Assembly: GCA_943372645.1 (NCBI GenBank)
Contig: CALRZN010000001.1
Coordinates: 1-64,000 of the forward strand
Length of the DNA stretch: 64,000 nt
DNA from: VBWE01 sp943372645
Lineage (GTDB): Bacteria; Bacteroidota; Bacteroidia; Palsa-965
Reading direction: 5' to 3'
A model generated the notes under the pieces. That model was not told where the DNA came from. It ran no database searches and saw only the letters and a program-made list of their open reading frames with translations. Positions within the stretch are counted from its first letter, which is position 1. Each line of letters starts with the position of its first letter. A program made the position numbers and the translations under genes. This document shows, one piece after another, positions 1 through 8,636 of this stretch.

Positions 1-2477
1 ATCGTCCAGCGGAAAGTGTACACACCAACTACGGATACCGTAACGTTTGTTGTTGCCAGGTTGGCGTTTACAAATGTCGATGTTCCCGGACCTGCAATCT
101 GTGTCCACGTTCCGGTTCCTGTTGTAGGAACGTTACCGGCAAGTGTAGCTGTTAATCCGCAAACCGTTGCATCCGGACCTGCATTGGAAGCCGTCGGCGG
201 TGCGTTTACGATTACCGAAATCTGGTCGGTTGATGAAGCGCACGGTGCGTTGGCAATGGTCCACTGGAACACGTAAGTTCCTGCGGTGGTAAGGCCGGTG
301 ATGGTTGTTGTTGCTGAAGCAGGCGTGGTGATTGTGCCTGAAACCGGGCCGCTTACTTGTGTCCAGGTTCCTGTGCCTACAGTCGGTACGTTACCGGCCA
401 TGGTGGCCGAACCACCCGTAGTACAAATGGTCTGATCGGGGCCGGCATTGGATACGGTCGGGTTTGCAACAAATGTAATTACTACGTTATCCTGCGATGT
501 TCCGCAGGGCGCTGCGCTGATTGTCCAGCGGAATGTATAAGCGCCTGCAACAGAAACGGTAACGTTTGATGTCGGCGAGTTGGCGTTGCTGAAAACAGCG
601 GTACCGGGACCAGCAATCAATGTCCAGGTGCCGGTTCCGCTTAATGGTGTATTTCCGGCAAGTGCAGTCGTTAAGCCGCAAACAGAAGCATCAGGGCCGG
701 CATTGGAAACTGTAGGTGCAGCGTTAACAACTACTGCAGTAGTTGCAGGGCCGGCGGTGCATGTGCCGAGTGTATAACTTACAGAATAGGTTCCGGCTGC
801 TGCTGCTGTAGCACCAACGATAGAAGGGTTCTGCAATGCACTTACAAAAGCGTTCGGTCCTGTCCATGAATAGGTTGCAGTACCTATTGTGGGTGTAGAA
901 GTAAGGTTTAAAGTTCCGCCAACACATATCGGGCTGTTGCTGGTAGCAGTAGGGTTGGGCAGTGTGGGGAGCGTAATGGCTGCTGCTGCCTGGTTTTTTA
1001 CACCGACAGTACCTCCGGTTGCACCAAATGCGAGGTTGGATGTAGTTGTAATACCATTTATTCCGCCGGCAACAGAGCTGCCTGCAACAAGGTTGGCGGT
1101 AGAATAAATCGCGCCGCCGCCGCCGCCGCCGCCCGGCCCGTGTTCCGGGTTACCGTCGTTTGGTCCGCCTGCATCGGGCTGGGCTGCCCAGGCATTACCA
1201 CCGTTACCACCTATTGCGTTAGCTGTGAGTGTAGCCAGTGTAGCCGGAACTGTTGCACTGATGTAAATCGTTCCGCCTGAACCACCACCACCGCCGCCGT
1301 CGTTATCTACGGAGAGCCCAATTGCACCATTGGCAGTAACACTGCCGGGATTGGTAATGGTATTTACTTTAAGAATAATAAGTCCTCCACCGGTACCACC
1401 GCTGGAGCTCAGGCCGTTTGCGAGTGTTCCAGTTCCGTTGTTGGTAGTACCTGCGCCACCTCCGCCGCCCATAATAAGACGGGTGCTTGCGAGAAATCCG
1501 GGAGTAATGCCGCCGTAGCCGCCGATATTCAGGTTGGAATTCCACGAACGGCCACCGCGACCGCCTGTACCGGCGTTTCCGCCGCCACCGCCACCGGTGT
1601 TTTCCTGGTTGCCGGCGGGATCAGCGTCTGTTCCGCCACCACCTGCGTTACCGGGAGCGCCGCTGGCATTACTGCCGTTCGGATACCCCTCAACACCGGT
1701 ATTAACGAGTGCCGTACCGTCATAAACGTAACGCGGGGTTCCGCAGATCCCCTCTCCTTTTGCACCGTTATTATTTACTGTTGCATTGGTACGTATATCG
1801 GTATTGGCACCGCCGCCACCGCCCAGCTGACGCCCCCCGCCCCCACGGAAACCGCGGGCATTGGCGTGGATCGTGCCGGTTGTATTCATATTTAATGTGC
1901 CATTTACGTCAAGAACAACCACCCCGCCGGTAGAACCGTTCCAGGCAGTACAGGTAATGCTCTGTGCGGCATTAATGGTCAGGTTATTGAAACGCGGAAC
2001 ACGAACTACCTGGTAGGTAATCTGCCCCTGCGTCCCGGTTGCAGCCGCAGTTGTAAATGCATTGGTTGTACCGGTAAGCAGGTTGAGTGTACCACCTGCC
2101 AGCGGAACGGCATTTATTGCAATACCATATTCATACGTGCCTGCAACCGCAACGAGAAATCCCGAAGCCGGTGCACCCGCCACACCATCACCGTACGAAG
2201 TGGTGTTGGTTGAGTTCTGCGTGGCGCCCTGCATCTGGATAATCATCACCAGGTCGCCGGCTGCTATTGCTGTTGCCGAACCGGTTGCTGCGCCAACGGT
2301 AATTGACGTGGCACCGGCAGCAACGTTAGCCGTTCCCGGATAGTAGGTATTCAGTACCGTGTTGGCAGCTGCTACCGTCTGGTTCGGGAAAGTACAAGTT
2401 ACCTGGGCCTGCATCCCGGTCGTAAACAGGAGTAAAAATGCAAGCGCAGATTTCAAGGCATTGTAATGAACTTTCAT
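1..2477 (-). CDS. Giant Gly-rich / Ig-like repeat surface protein, 3' end beyond window
   Basis: This reading frame is open from ATG at 2477 to the window edge (at least 825 codons), so the C-terminus is missing. Residues 1-23 form a signal peptide (MKVHYNALKSALAFLLLF... ending MQAQ). Residues about 25-180 are a beta-rich head. About 200-455 is extremely Gly-rich (runs such as GGGGRQLGGGGGA and GGGGGGG), resembling a glycine-rich beta-helix. From about 490 onward come Ig-like repeats of roughly 78 residues with the pattern NAGPD..VCG....GN.P..GTGTW....GPG and ending YTFRWT. Such architectures in Bacteroidota are normally cell-surface proteins exported by Sec then T9SS, so a sorting domain is expected beyond the edge (inference). 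It lies just downstream of a sensor kinase/response regulator pair on the same strand. The function is unknown; adhesion is the likely role. Confidence 0.85.
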   Translation of the reverse strand, partial: MKVHYNALKSALAFLLLFTTGMQAQVTCTFPNQTVAAANTVLNTYYPGTANVAAGATSITVGAATGSATAIAAGDLVMIIQMQGATQNSTNTTSYGDGVAGAPASGFLVAVAGTYEYGIAINAVPLAGGTLNLLTGTTNAFTTAAATGTQGQITYQVVRVPRFNNLTINAAQSITCTAWNGSTGGVVVLDVNGTLNMNTTGTIHANARGFRGGGGRQLGGGGGANTDIRTNATVNNNGAKGEGICGTPRYVYDGTALVNTGVEGYPNGSNASGAPGNAGGGGTDADPAGNQENTGGGGGGNAGTGGRGGRSWNSNLNIGGYGGITPGFLASTRLIMGGGGGAGTTNNGTGTLANGLSSSGGTGGGLIILKVNTITNPGSVTANGAIGLSVDNDGGGGGGSGGTIYISATVPATLATLTANAIGGNGGNAWAAQPDAGGPNDGNPEHGPGGGGGGGAIYSTANLVAGSSVAGGINGITTTSNLAFGATGGTVGVKNQAAAAITLPTLPNPTATSNSPICVGGTLNLTSTPTIGTATYSWTGPNAFVSALQNPSIVGATAAAAGTYSVSYTLGTCTAGPATTAVVVNAAPTVSNAGPDASVCGLTTALAGNTPLSGTGTWTLIAGPGTAVFSNANSPTSNVTVSVAGAYTFRWTISAAPCGTSQDNVVITFVANPTVSNAGPDQTICTTGGSATMAGNVPTVGTGTWTQVSGPVSGTITTPASATTTITGLTTAGTYVFQWTIANAPCASSTDQISVIVNAPPTASNAGPDATVCGLTATLAGNVPTTGTGTWTQIAGPGTSTFVNANLATTNVTVSVVGVYTFRWT

Positions 2478-2747
2478 AGTATTTACTTTAGTTGTACGCG
2501 TTCTTTATATACATTTTGTGTCTTAGAGTATAAACAACCAATGTTAGCACATACGACATTCATCCCGATTTCATATTTCATACGAAAACTGACGAACATT
2601 GACGTGCAATGCCATGGCAATCATTCAATAAAAACACAAAAACGATATTCGTTTTTATGGGTTCGGGAAGAGTGAGTCAGACTGTGTTTGCTTTACATGC
2701 ACAAACTTGAAACGGTTTAGCTTGTGCATACAAAGGTAAGCCGGGCG
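2478..2747 (-). promoter_or_regulatory. Long structured 5' leader of the first adhesin
   Basis: About 265 nt separate the predicted promoter from the ATG at 2477, and no ORF of note fills them. Two good hairpins lie in the leader. One pairs ATGCACAA (2697-2704) with TTGTGCAT (2722-2729). The other pairs AAAAACGA (2638-2645) with TCGTTTTT (2649-2656) and ends in a U-run on the minus strand. A GCCATGGC palindrome lies between them and the gene. The second hairpin looks like a weak attenuator. No known riboswitch class was recognised. Confidence 0.35.
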
Positions 2748-2779
2748 CAAAACTATTAAAAATAGGCATGCCGGACAAA
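2748..2779 (-). promoter_or_regulatory. Bacteroidota-type promoter of the first adhesin
   Basis: Minus-strand -33 TTTG (2776-2779), a 20-nt spacer and -7 TAGTTTTG (2748-2755) match the TTTG-N19/20-TAnnTTTG consensus exactly. A second -7-like TACCTTTG lies at 2731-2738. The -33 box sits inside one of two direct copies of GCCGGACAA (2770-2778 and 2781-2789), spaced by one helical turn, which could be an operator. Confidence 0.6.
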
Positions 2780-2876
2780 AGCCGGACAACGGGGGCAACA
2801 TTAGTTAATTAATAATGAATAAATATTAAATAATTATCATAAAATATAATTGAAAAACAGGATTAAAAACCGGGAA

Positions 2877-2896
2877 CCGGCTCACAATTGAGCCGG
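2877..2896 (-). terminator. Putative terminator after the two-component operon
   Basis: CCGGCTCA (2877-2884), loop CAAT and TGAGCCGG (2889-2896) form an 8-bp hairpin. On the minus strand it is followed by a short CGGTTTTTA tract. It lies about 40 nt after the response-regulator stop codon, so it probably ends that transcript. Confidence 0.5.
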
Positions 2897-2933
2897 AAGG
2901 TACAATAACCGCGTTTAACAGTTTTTTTTACGT

Positions 2934-3803
2934 TCAAATCGAAAAAATATACTTTTCAAGGCTTTGTTCGGGCTCCAGTTCAAACTTTTTCCGGATCCGG
3001 TAGCGGGTCTTCTCAATTGCTGCGGGAGTTACATTGATCAGGCTGGCAATGTCTTTTGAACCCATTCCGGCCCTTACCAGTACACAGAATTTTATTTCTG
3101 CCGGAGATAGTTCACTGTGTGAATTATTTAAAGCGACAAGAAACTGGTTATCGATCTGGCTGAAGCGCTGAAAAAATTCGTCCCAGTAATTTTCGATGTT
3201 ACCGACATTACCGGCAACAGAACCGGCCTGTTTCTCATTGTTTTCTTCGCCCAGTTTATCGCGCAGGTTAATCAGGATTTCGTTTTTGCGGGCGAGCTGC
3301 ATCAGGTAACTTCCCAGTTCTTCGCGCAGTTTCTGGATCTGGGATTCGAGCAGTTTTGTTTTGATTTCCGCGTTTTCTTTTTCCAGCTGCATACGCACAG
3401 AAAAATCTTCGTGCCGCTGCAGTGCTGAACGGATACGTGCAATGAGCTCAATCGGTTCGGCGGGCTTGCGTATAAAATCAGTTGCCCCGGCATCAAGTGC
3501 TTTCACGAGGTTGTGCGTGGCGGTCATCACACCGGTGTACATCAGTATCGGTATTTCGGCCCATTCTTTATTCTGACGAATGGCTTTCAGCACGGTAAAA
3601 CCATCCATCACGGGCATTTCCCAGTCGAGCAGCACCGCATTCACCTGCCGCTTTTTCATGATATCAAGCACCTGGCTTCCGTCAATTGCAGAAAGCACTT
3701 TTATTTCGGTGAGCAGGCTGTTCATGGTACTGACAACGAGTTCGCGGTTTCCCGGATCGTCGTCGGCCACGAGAATTGTTTTTCCTTTAAATATTTCCAT
3801 CAT
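2934..3803 (-). CDS. Response regulator, receiver domain plus LuxR-type HTH
   Basis: A 289-aa protein. Residues 8-125 are a CheY-like receiver with the acidic cluster DDD at 14-16, phosphoacceptor Asp60 in LLDWEMPVMDG, and the conserved Lys in FIRKPAEP. Residues about 130-195 form a helical, probably coiled-coil linker (EKENAEIKTKLLESQIQKL). The C-terminus is a LuxR/GerE-like helix-turn-helix (LSPAEIKFCVLVRAGMGSKD...IEKTRYRIRKKF). The ATG at 3803 overlaps the end of the upstream kinase gene by 17 bp and is preceded by AAGGG, which implies translational coupling and a cognate pair. Its target is unknown; the adhesin promoter immediately downstream is a natural candidate (inference). Confidence 0.92.
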   Translation of the reverse strand: MMEIFKGKTILVADDDPGNRELVVSTMNSLLTEIKVLSAIDGSQVLDIMKKRQVNAVLLDWEMPVMDGFTVLKAIRQNKEWAEIPILMYTGVMTATHNLVKALDAGATDFIRKPAEPIELIARIRSALQRHEDFSVRMQLEKENAEIKTKLLESQIQKLREELGSYLMQLARKNEILINLRDKLGEENNEKQAGSVAGNVGNIENYWDEFFQRFSQIDNQFLVALNNSHSELSPAEIKFCVLVRAGMGSKDIASLINVTPAAIEKTRYRIRKKFELEPEQSLEKYIFSI

Positions 3804-6117
3804 TTTCCCTTACCAGCTGCATCAGCTGCCTGTACTGTGTTTCATTTCCATTATAGATTGCCTGCTGCATGCGTTTTTTCCATTCCGCTGTGCCGGGCGT
3901 TGCCGGTTCCACCTGCTGTTCAAGCAGTTTCCGCAACTCGGTCGTATCAAATATTTCATACTTCAGCAATTCGTTTACCAACGGCAGGAGCGTATTTTTT
4001 TCTACAGCCGTGAGGGAAAAAGCGACTCCGGTTGTGGTTGTGTTGCTGTTCAGCACCGTGCTATCTGTTCGTGTTCCCGGGAGGTGGATTACGAAACGCG
4101 CGCCGCCGCCGGACACATTTCCGGCTTCGAGTGAACCGCCGAGCTGTATGGCAAATTCACGCACCAGTTCCAGTCCGAGCCCGCCGCCTTTGCGCGCCAC
4201 AGCAAACTGGTCGCCGCGGGAACGGATACGCTTCAGCGTTTCTTCGTCAAGTCCTTTGCCGTTGTCTTCTACCACCAGTTCTATGCCGTTGCCTGCTGGA
4301 AGTACCTGGATCAGCACTTTTCCGCCAACAGGAATGTGGCGAATCGCATTCGAAAGCAGGTTCCGAAGCATCACCTGCAACAGGTCACGATCTGTGATTA
4401 TCTGTTCAACGCGGATGTCGCGGGTAATGGTAACACTTTGCCCCATGGCCTGGCTGCGGAACAGCAGCAGCAATTCATCCACAACAGGAGCAAGCTGCAC
4501 GTGTGTTTTGTTCACCCGTATTTTTTCTTTCTGCAGGCTCACCCACTGCATCAGGTTATCGAGCAGCACGTAGGCTTTACGCGACGCATCATGAATAGCT
4601 TCTGCATTCGTGGCAGCCTGTTCCTGCTTACCAGTTTTAAGATCAGTAACAAGCACGTTCGACATCCCTATCAGTGTATTGAACGGACCGCGCAGGTCGT
4701 GGCTGATCACGGAAAGAAACTTTTCCTTTGTGGCATTGGCGGCTTCAAGATCGTCGTTGTATTTTGCAATGAGTTTGTTTTTGCGGCGGAACTGGAACAT
4801 CACATACACCACAATTCCCATAAGCAGCAGCACCCCGAAAAGCACCAGCAGCAGGTTTCGTTTTTCCTGTTTGCTTTCGTAAACCAGTCGTTCCTTGTTA
4901 CTGATCTCCGTTTTCTGATTTGCAATTTTGGTTTCATTCTCAAACTGCATCAGCGCCTCATTCACCACCAGCATCTGGTCGTCGTTGAGGATCTGGCTGA
5001 GGGAATCATTCACTGAGAGGTACTGGCGGTGAATCGCATTTGCTTCCTGCCACTTCCCCATTTTTTCATAACAGGAAGCATATACTTTCAGCACTTCCAC
5101 CAGTCCGTATCCGTCGTTGCGGTCACGCACAATTGCTTCACTCAGCTGCAAATACTGCATTGCCCGTGCAAATTCTTTTTTTTCAATCAGCAGACGGGCT
5201 TTATTCCGGTAAGCAACCGCCTGCTGCGAACGCAGTTTAAATTCGGTTGCCAGTTCTTCAGCTTTATCGAGGTAAAAAAATGCGCTGTCTGACCGGTTTT
5301 CGTCGGTGTGAATTGCACCTGCAAAATTACAGGCCATCACGAGGTGTTCGCGCATTGTAATAAAATCCTTGTACGAACGAAAAGCAGGAGCACCCATCAC
5401 CGCAATGCATCGATGCGCATAGCGCAATGCTTCGTCGTTCCGTTTGAACTGCCGGTACGCATTGCCGATGCGTAACCAGGTATAAGCCACCAGGTAGTTG
5501 TCTTTAAGCACATCGCGGCGGATTGCCAATGATTTATCGTAGTAATACAGGCAGGAATCGGCATTATTTTTTCCCCGCCAGATGAAGGCCAGGTTATCGA
5601 GCACCGTGCAGCGGCCCGCATCATTGTTTGCATTGCGGAATAACTGATCGGCTTTGTAGTAATACTTCGCGGCAATATCATTTAATGACATTCCAAAATA
5701 CTGATTGCCGATATCCACAAATGCATAACCATTCTGCTCGCGGATATGCACCAATGCATCGGCATAACGGCGGAGGTTATCCAGAATTTTTATGTAATCG
5801 GAAATCGTATAATAAACCGTTGCCTTGTTCCTGTAAAGCGCCTCATAATACGCAGATGAATCGCCGAGCAGCCTGCAGGTTTCGGCCAGGCTATCAGTAA
5901 CACGCAACGCCAGCGGAACATCGCTGTTGAGTGCAACCCCGAAAAAATCGGAGAGCTTTTGTTTTTTTGCAAGCAGTTCTGTTTTGTTGTTCCGGTTCAG
6001 CGCATTGATCGCCTTCCACAGGGAATCACTGTTCACTTCCTGTCCCTGCATGCTGCCGGTATGAAGCAGTGCTGCCAGCAACAAAAGGAGGACGTAAACA
6101 GAAGTATGCTTTTTCAC
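3787..6117 (-). CDS. TPR-sensor histidine kinase
   Basis: The start chosen is GTG at 6117, giving MKKHTSVYVLLLLLAALL as signal peptide (776 aa). The GTG at 6186 lies upstream of the predicted promoter. Residues about 25-420 are a periplasmic TPR-type helical sensor. A transmembrane helix (LLLVLFGVLLLMGIVVYVMF) lies near 425-447. A coiled-coil stretch leads to the H-box SHDLRGPF with phosphoacceptor His473. An HATPase_c domain follows, with an N-box (LLSNAIRHI, near 594), G1 (DNGKG, near 620) and G2 (GGGLGLELV, near 646). About 90 further residues follow the ATPase domain (TTELRKLLEQQVEP...), an unusual helical extension. It forms an overlapping operon with the response regulator. The stimulus is unknown. 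Confidence 0.92.
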   Translation of the reverse strand: MKKHTSVYVLLLLLAALLHTGSMQGQEVNSDSLWKAINALNRNNKTELLAKKQKLSDFFGVALNSDVPLALRVTDSLAETCRLLGDSSAYYEALYRNKATVYYTISDYIKILDNLRRYADALVHIREQNGYAFVDIGNQYFGMSLNDIAAKYYYKADQLFRNANNDAGRCTVLDNLAFIWRGKNNADSCLYYYDKSLAIRRDVLKDNYLVAYTWLRIGNAYRQFKRNDEALRYAHRCIAVMGAPAFRSYKDFITMREHLVMACNFAGAIHTDENRSDSAFFYLDKAEELATEFKLRSQQAVAYRNKARLLIEKKEFARAMQYLQLSEAIVRDRNDGYGLVEVLKVYASCYEKMGKWQEANAIHRQYLSVNDSLSQILNDDQMLVVNEALMQFENETKIANQKTEISNKERLVYESKQEKRNLLLVLFGVLLLMGIVVYVMFQFRRKNKLIAKYNDDLEAANATKEKFLSVISHDLRGPFNTLIGMSNVLVTDLKTGKQEQAATNAEAIHDASRKAYVLLDNLMQWVSLQKEKIRVNKTHVQLAPVVDELLLLFRSQAMGQSVTITRDIRVEQIITDRDLLQVMLRNLLSNAIRHIPVGGKVLIQVLPAGNGIELVVEDNGKGLDEETLKRIRSRGDQFAVARKGGGLGLELVREFAIQLGGSLEAGNVSGGGARFVIHLPGTRTDSTVLNSNTTTTGVAFSLTAVEKNTLLPLVNELLKYEIFDTTELRKLLEQQVEPATPGTAEWKKRMQQAIYNGNETQYRQLMQLVRENDGNI

Positions 6118-6152
6118 TGCCGGCGATCGTTTATTTTTCAGGTGAAGATAAT

Positions 6153-6183
6153 TAAAAGTACCTATACCGAAATAAACCGGCAA
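6153..6183 (-). promoter_or_regulatory. Promoter of the two-component operon
   Basis: Minus-strand TTG (6181-6183), a 20-nt spacer and TACTTTTA (6153-6160) form a 7/8 match to TAnnTTTG. The position favours the GTG start at 6117 over the one at 6186. Confidence 0.45.
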
Positions 6184-6192
6184 CACACAAAA

Positions 6193-6234
6193 ACGCCTGT
6201 TCTGTTCCGGTTGCTTCCGGATCAGAACAGGCGT
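6193..6234 (-). terminator. glnN intrinsic terminator
   Basis: ACGCCTGTTCTG (6193-6204) pairs perfectly with CAGAACAGGCGT (6223-6234). On the minus strand the stem is followed by a TTTTTGTG tract. It begins about 20 nt after the glnN stop codon. Confidence 0.8.
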
Positions 6235-6252
6235 GCATTACGACGTGTTTTA

Positions 6253-8445
6253 TTATTTTGTAAACAGCAGTTCGCGGTATTTCGGAAGCGGCCATGCTTC
6301 GTCATCCACGATCATTTCAAGGTCGTCCACATGTTTGCGGATTACATCGAAATACGGTTTTACCTTGTTGCAATACGCTTCCGCCATTTTTTTGTGATCG
6401 GTAAGTGCGTTGGCTTTTTTGCGGGCCTCGGTCATTTCATCCACCAGTTTGCGGATGGCCGCAATGTGTTCCGAAATTTCCATGATCATTTCGAGCTGTG
6501 TACCGGCTGCTTTTTTGTATTCGGCTGCGTTGAAAATTTCTTTCAGCCCGCGTGCGTTTTCAATCAGGCGGTTCTGGTACTGCAGCGCGGTGGGAATGAT
6601 GTTATTGGTGGCCAGGTCGCCGATCATGCGGCCCTCGATCTGGATTTTTTTCACATACGTTTCGAGGTAAATTTCGTAACGTGCGTGCTGTTCGCGTTCG
6701 GTGAGGATGTTGTGGCGTTCGAACAGCGCAACAAACTTTTTATTTACAAAAGCTTCCAGTGCTTCCGGCGTGGTTTTGAAGTTATTCAGTCCGCGTTTTT
6801 TGGCTTCTTTCACCCACTCGTCGCCATAACCATTGCCTTCAAAACGGATGCGTTTGCTTTCCACGATATAGTTGCGCAGAATCTGCAGGATGGCTTCGTC
6901 TTTGTCTTTGCCTTTGGCAACCAGTGCGTCCACTTCTTTTTTGAACCGGATGAGCTGATCGGTCATAATGGTATTCAGCACGGTCATTGCACCCGAGCAG
7001 TTGGCCGAAGAACCTACCGCGCGGAATTCAAATTTGTTGCCGGTAAATGCAAACGGCGACGTGCGGTTGCGGTCGGTATTGTCGAGCAGGATGTCCGGAA
7101 TTTTGCCGATGTTCAGTTTCAGCTGTGTTTTTTCTTCCGGTGTCATCTTGCCGTCTTTTTTCACTTTCTGCTCAATCTCGTCGAGAATAGCCGAAAGCTG
7201 TGTACCAAGGAATACCGATACAATGGCCGGCGGTGCTTCATTTGCGCCGAGGCGGTGGTCGTTTCCGGCCGAAGCAATTACCGCGCGCATCAGGTCATCG
7301 TTATCGTGCACGGCTTTAATGGTGTTCACAAAAAACGTGAGGAACATGAGGTTGGTCTTCGGCGTTTTGCCCGGGCTCAGCAGGTTTTTGCCGGTGTTGG
7401 TGGCCATTGACCAGTTGTTGTGTTTGCCGCTGCCGTTTACACCTGCAAACGGTTTTTCATGCAGCAGCACACGAAAGTTGTGGCGGCGTGCAATTTTTTC
7501 CATCACGTCCATCAGCAGCTGGTTGTGGTCAACTGCCGGGTTGATTTCTTCAAAAATCGGTGCGCACTCAAACTGGTTCGGGGCTACTTCGTTGTGACGT
7601 GTTTTGATCGGGATGCCGAGTTTATGCGATTCAATTTCAAGGTCCCGCATAAACGCCTGCACACGCATCGGGATGGAACCGAAATAGTGGTCTTCGAGCT
7701 GCTGGCCTTTGGCCGGATTGGCACCGAACAACGTGCGGCCGGTGAATGCGAGGTCGGGGCGGGCATTGTACAGCGCGCTGTCAACCAAAAAATATTCCTG
7801 CTCCCAGCCGAGGGTGGCAATTACCTTGGTCACGTTTTTATCAAAATACTGGCACACATCAACTGCAGCTTTATCGAGCGCGCTGAGTGCTTTCAGCAGG
7901 GGCGTTTTGTAATCGAGTGCTTCGCCGGTGTACGAAATAAAGATGGTGGGAATGCAAAGCGTTTTGTCAATGATAAACGCGGGCGATGTCGGATCCCAGG
8001 CGGTGTAACCGCGTGCTTCAAACGTGTTACGGATGCCGCCGTTCGGGAAACTCGAAGCGTCGGGCTCCTGCTGCACCAGCTGCGAACCGCCGAATTTTTC
8101 AATGGCGCGGCCACCTTCTACCGGCTCAAAAAACGCATCGTGTTTTTCTGCAGTGGTGCCGGTGAGCGGCTGAAACCAGTGCGTATAATGTGTAGCTCCT
8201 TTGGAAGTGGACCAGGCTTTCATTCCGGCTGCAATTTCATCCGCCATTTTGCGGTCGATGCGGGCACCACGTTCAATGGCATCAATAACACTGCTGTAAG
8301 CATCGGTTGAAAGAAACTGACGCATCGCGTCTTTTCCGAAAACCATTTCGCCGAAATAGTTTGTCACATTCCCGGCAGGTGGTTCAACGTTAACCGGCTG
8401 GCGGCTGATTGTTTCTTCGAGTGCTTTGAAGCGGATGATGGCCAT
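6253..8445 (-). CDS. glnN: Glutamine synthetase type III (GSIII)
   Basis: ATP-dependent condensation of glutamate with ammonia, cytoplasmic. The 730-aa length is typical of the GSIII family and far longer than GSI. Visible signatures are the N-terminal NYFGEMVFG segment, the catalytic-core stretch NGSGKHNNWS, ETRHNEVAPNQFE-like glutamate/ammonia-site residues (IKTRHNEVAPNQFECAPIFE), and the long helical C-terminus. The start at 8445 (MAIIRFKALEET) was chosen because it begins the conserved region; upstream in-frame codons run through the predicted promoter. The gene is monocistronic, with its own promoter-like site and a terminator downstream. Confidence 0.95.
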   Translation of the reverse strand: MAIIRFKALEETISRQPVNVEPPAGNVTNYFGEMVFGKDAMRQFLSTDAYSSVIDAIERGARIDRKMADEIAAGMKAWSTSKGATHYTHWFQPLTGTTAEKHDAFFEPVEGGRAIEKFGGSQLVQQEPDASSFPNGGIRNTFEARGYTAWDPTSPAFIIDKTLCIPTIFISYTGEALDYKTPLLKALSALDKAAVDVCQYFDKNVTKVIATLGWEQEYFLVDSALYNARPDLAFTGRTLFGANPAKGQQLEDHYFGSIPMRVQAFMRDLEIESHKLGIPIKTRHNEVAPNQFECAPIFEEINPAVDHNQLLMDVMEKIARRHNFRVLLHEKPFAGVNGSGKHNNWSMATNTGKNLLSPGKTPKTNLMFLTFFVNTIKAVHDNDDLMRAVIASAGNDHRLGANEAPPAIVSVFLGTQLSAILDEIEQKVKKDGKMTPEEKTQLKLNIGKIPDILLDNTDRNRTSPFAFTGNKFEFRAVGSSANCSGAMTVLNTIMTDQLIRFKKEVDALVAKGKDKDEAILQILRNYIVESKRIRFEGNGYGDEWVKEAKKRGLNNFKTTPEALEAFVNKKFVALFERHNILTEREQHARYEIYLETYVKKIQIEGRMIGDLATNNIIPTALQYQNRLIENARGLKEIFNAAEYKKAAGTQLEMIMEISEHIAAIRKLVDEMTEARKKANALTDHKKMAEAYCNKVKPYFDVIRKHVDDLEMIVDDEAWPLPKYRELLFTK

Positions 8446-8494
8446 TTTTGTATGTTTTTTTTGGGTAGTGAATGAAATTTTCTTGTTTCCGGGG

Positions 8495-8502
8495 CAAAAG
8501 TA
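8495..8502 (-). promoter_or_regulatory. -7 element of glnN promoter
   Basis: TACTTTTG on the minus strand is an exact TAnnTTTG match, 49 nt upstream of the glnN ATG. No clear TTG lies at -33. Confidence 0.45.
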
Positions 8503-8636
8503 GGAGAATTTCGGGGGGTGTGACTCCGAAAAGTGTACTTTTTTTATGAACACCCCCTAAAAAAGAGGGGGTATGTTGTTAAAAAGTGTGTTTTGGGGTT
8601 AGCGGGGGTGTAAAAACGCTTCGCGTAGTAACGTTG

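Noticed and set aside
6118..6186. Start of the sensor kinase at GTG 6186
   Set aside because: It would place the predicted promoter inside the gene and put a non-signal segment before the clear signal peptide that starts at 6117.
5959..8310. Long plus-strand open frames opposite the kinase and glnN
   Set aside because: Shadows of strongly supported minus-strand genes.
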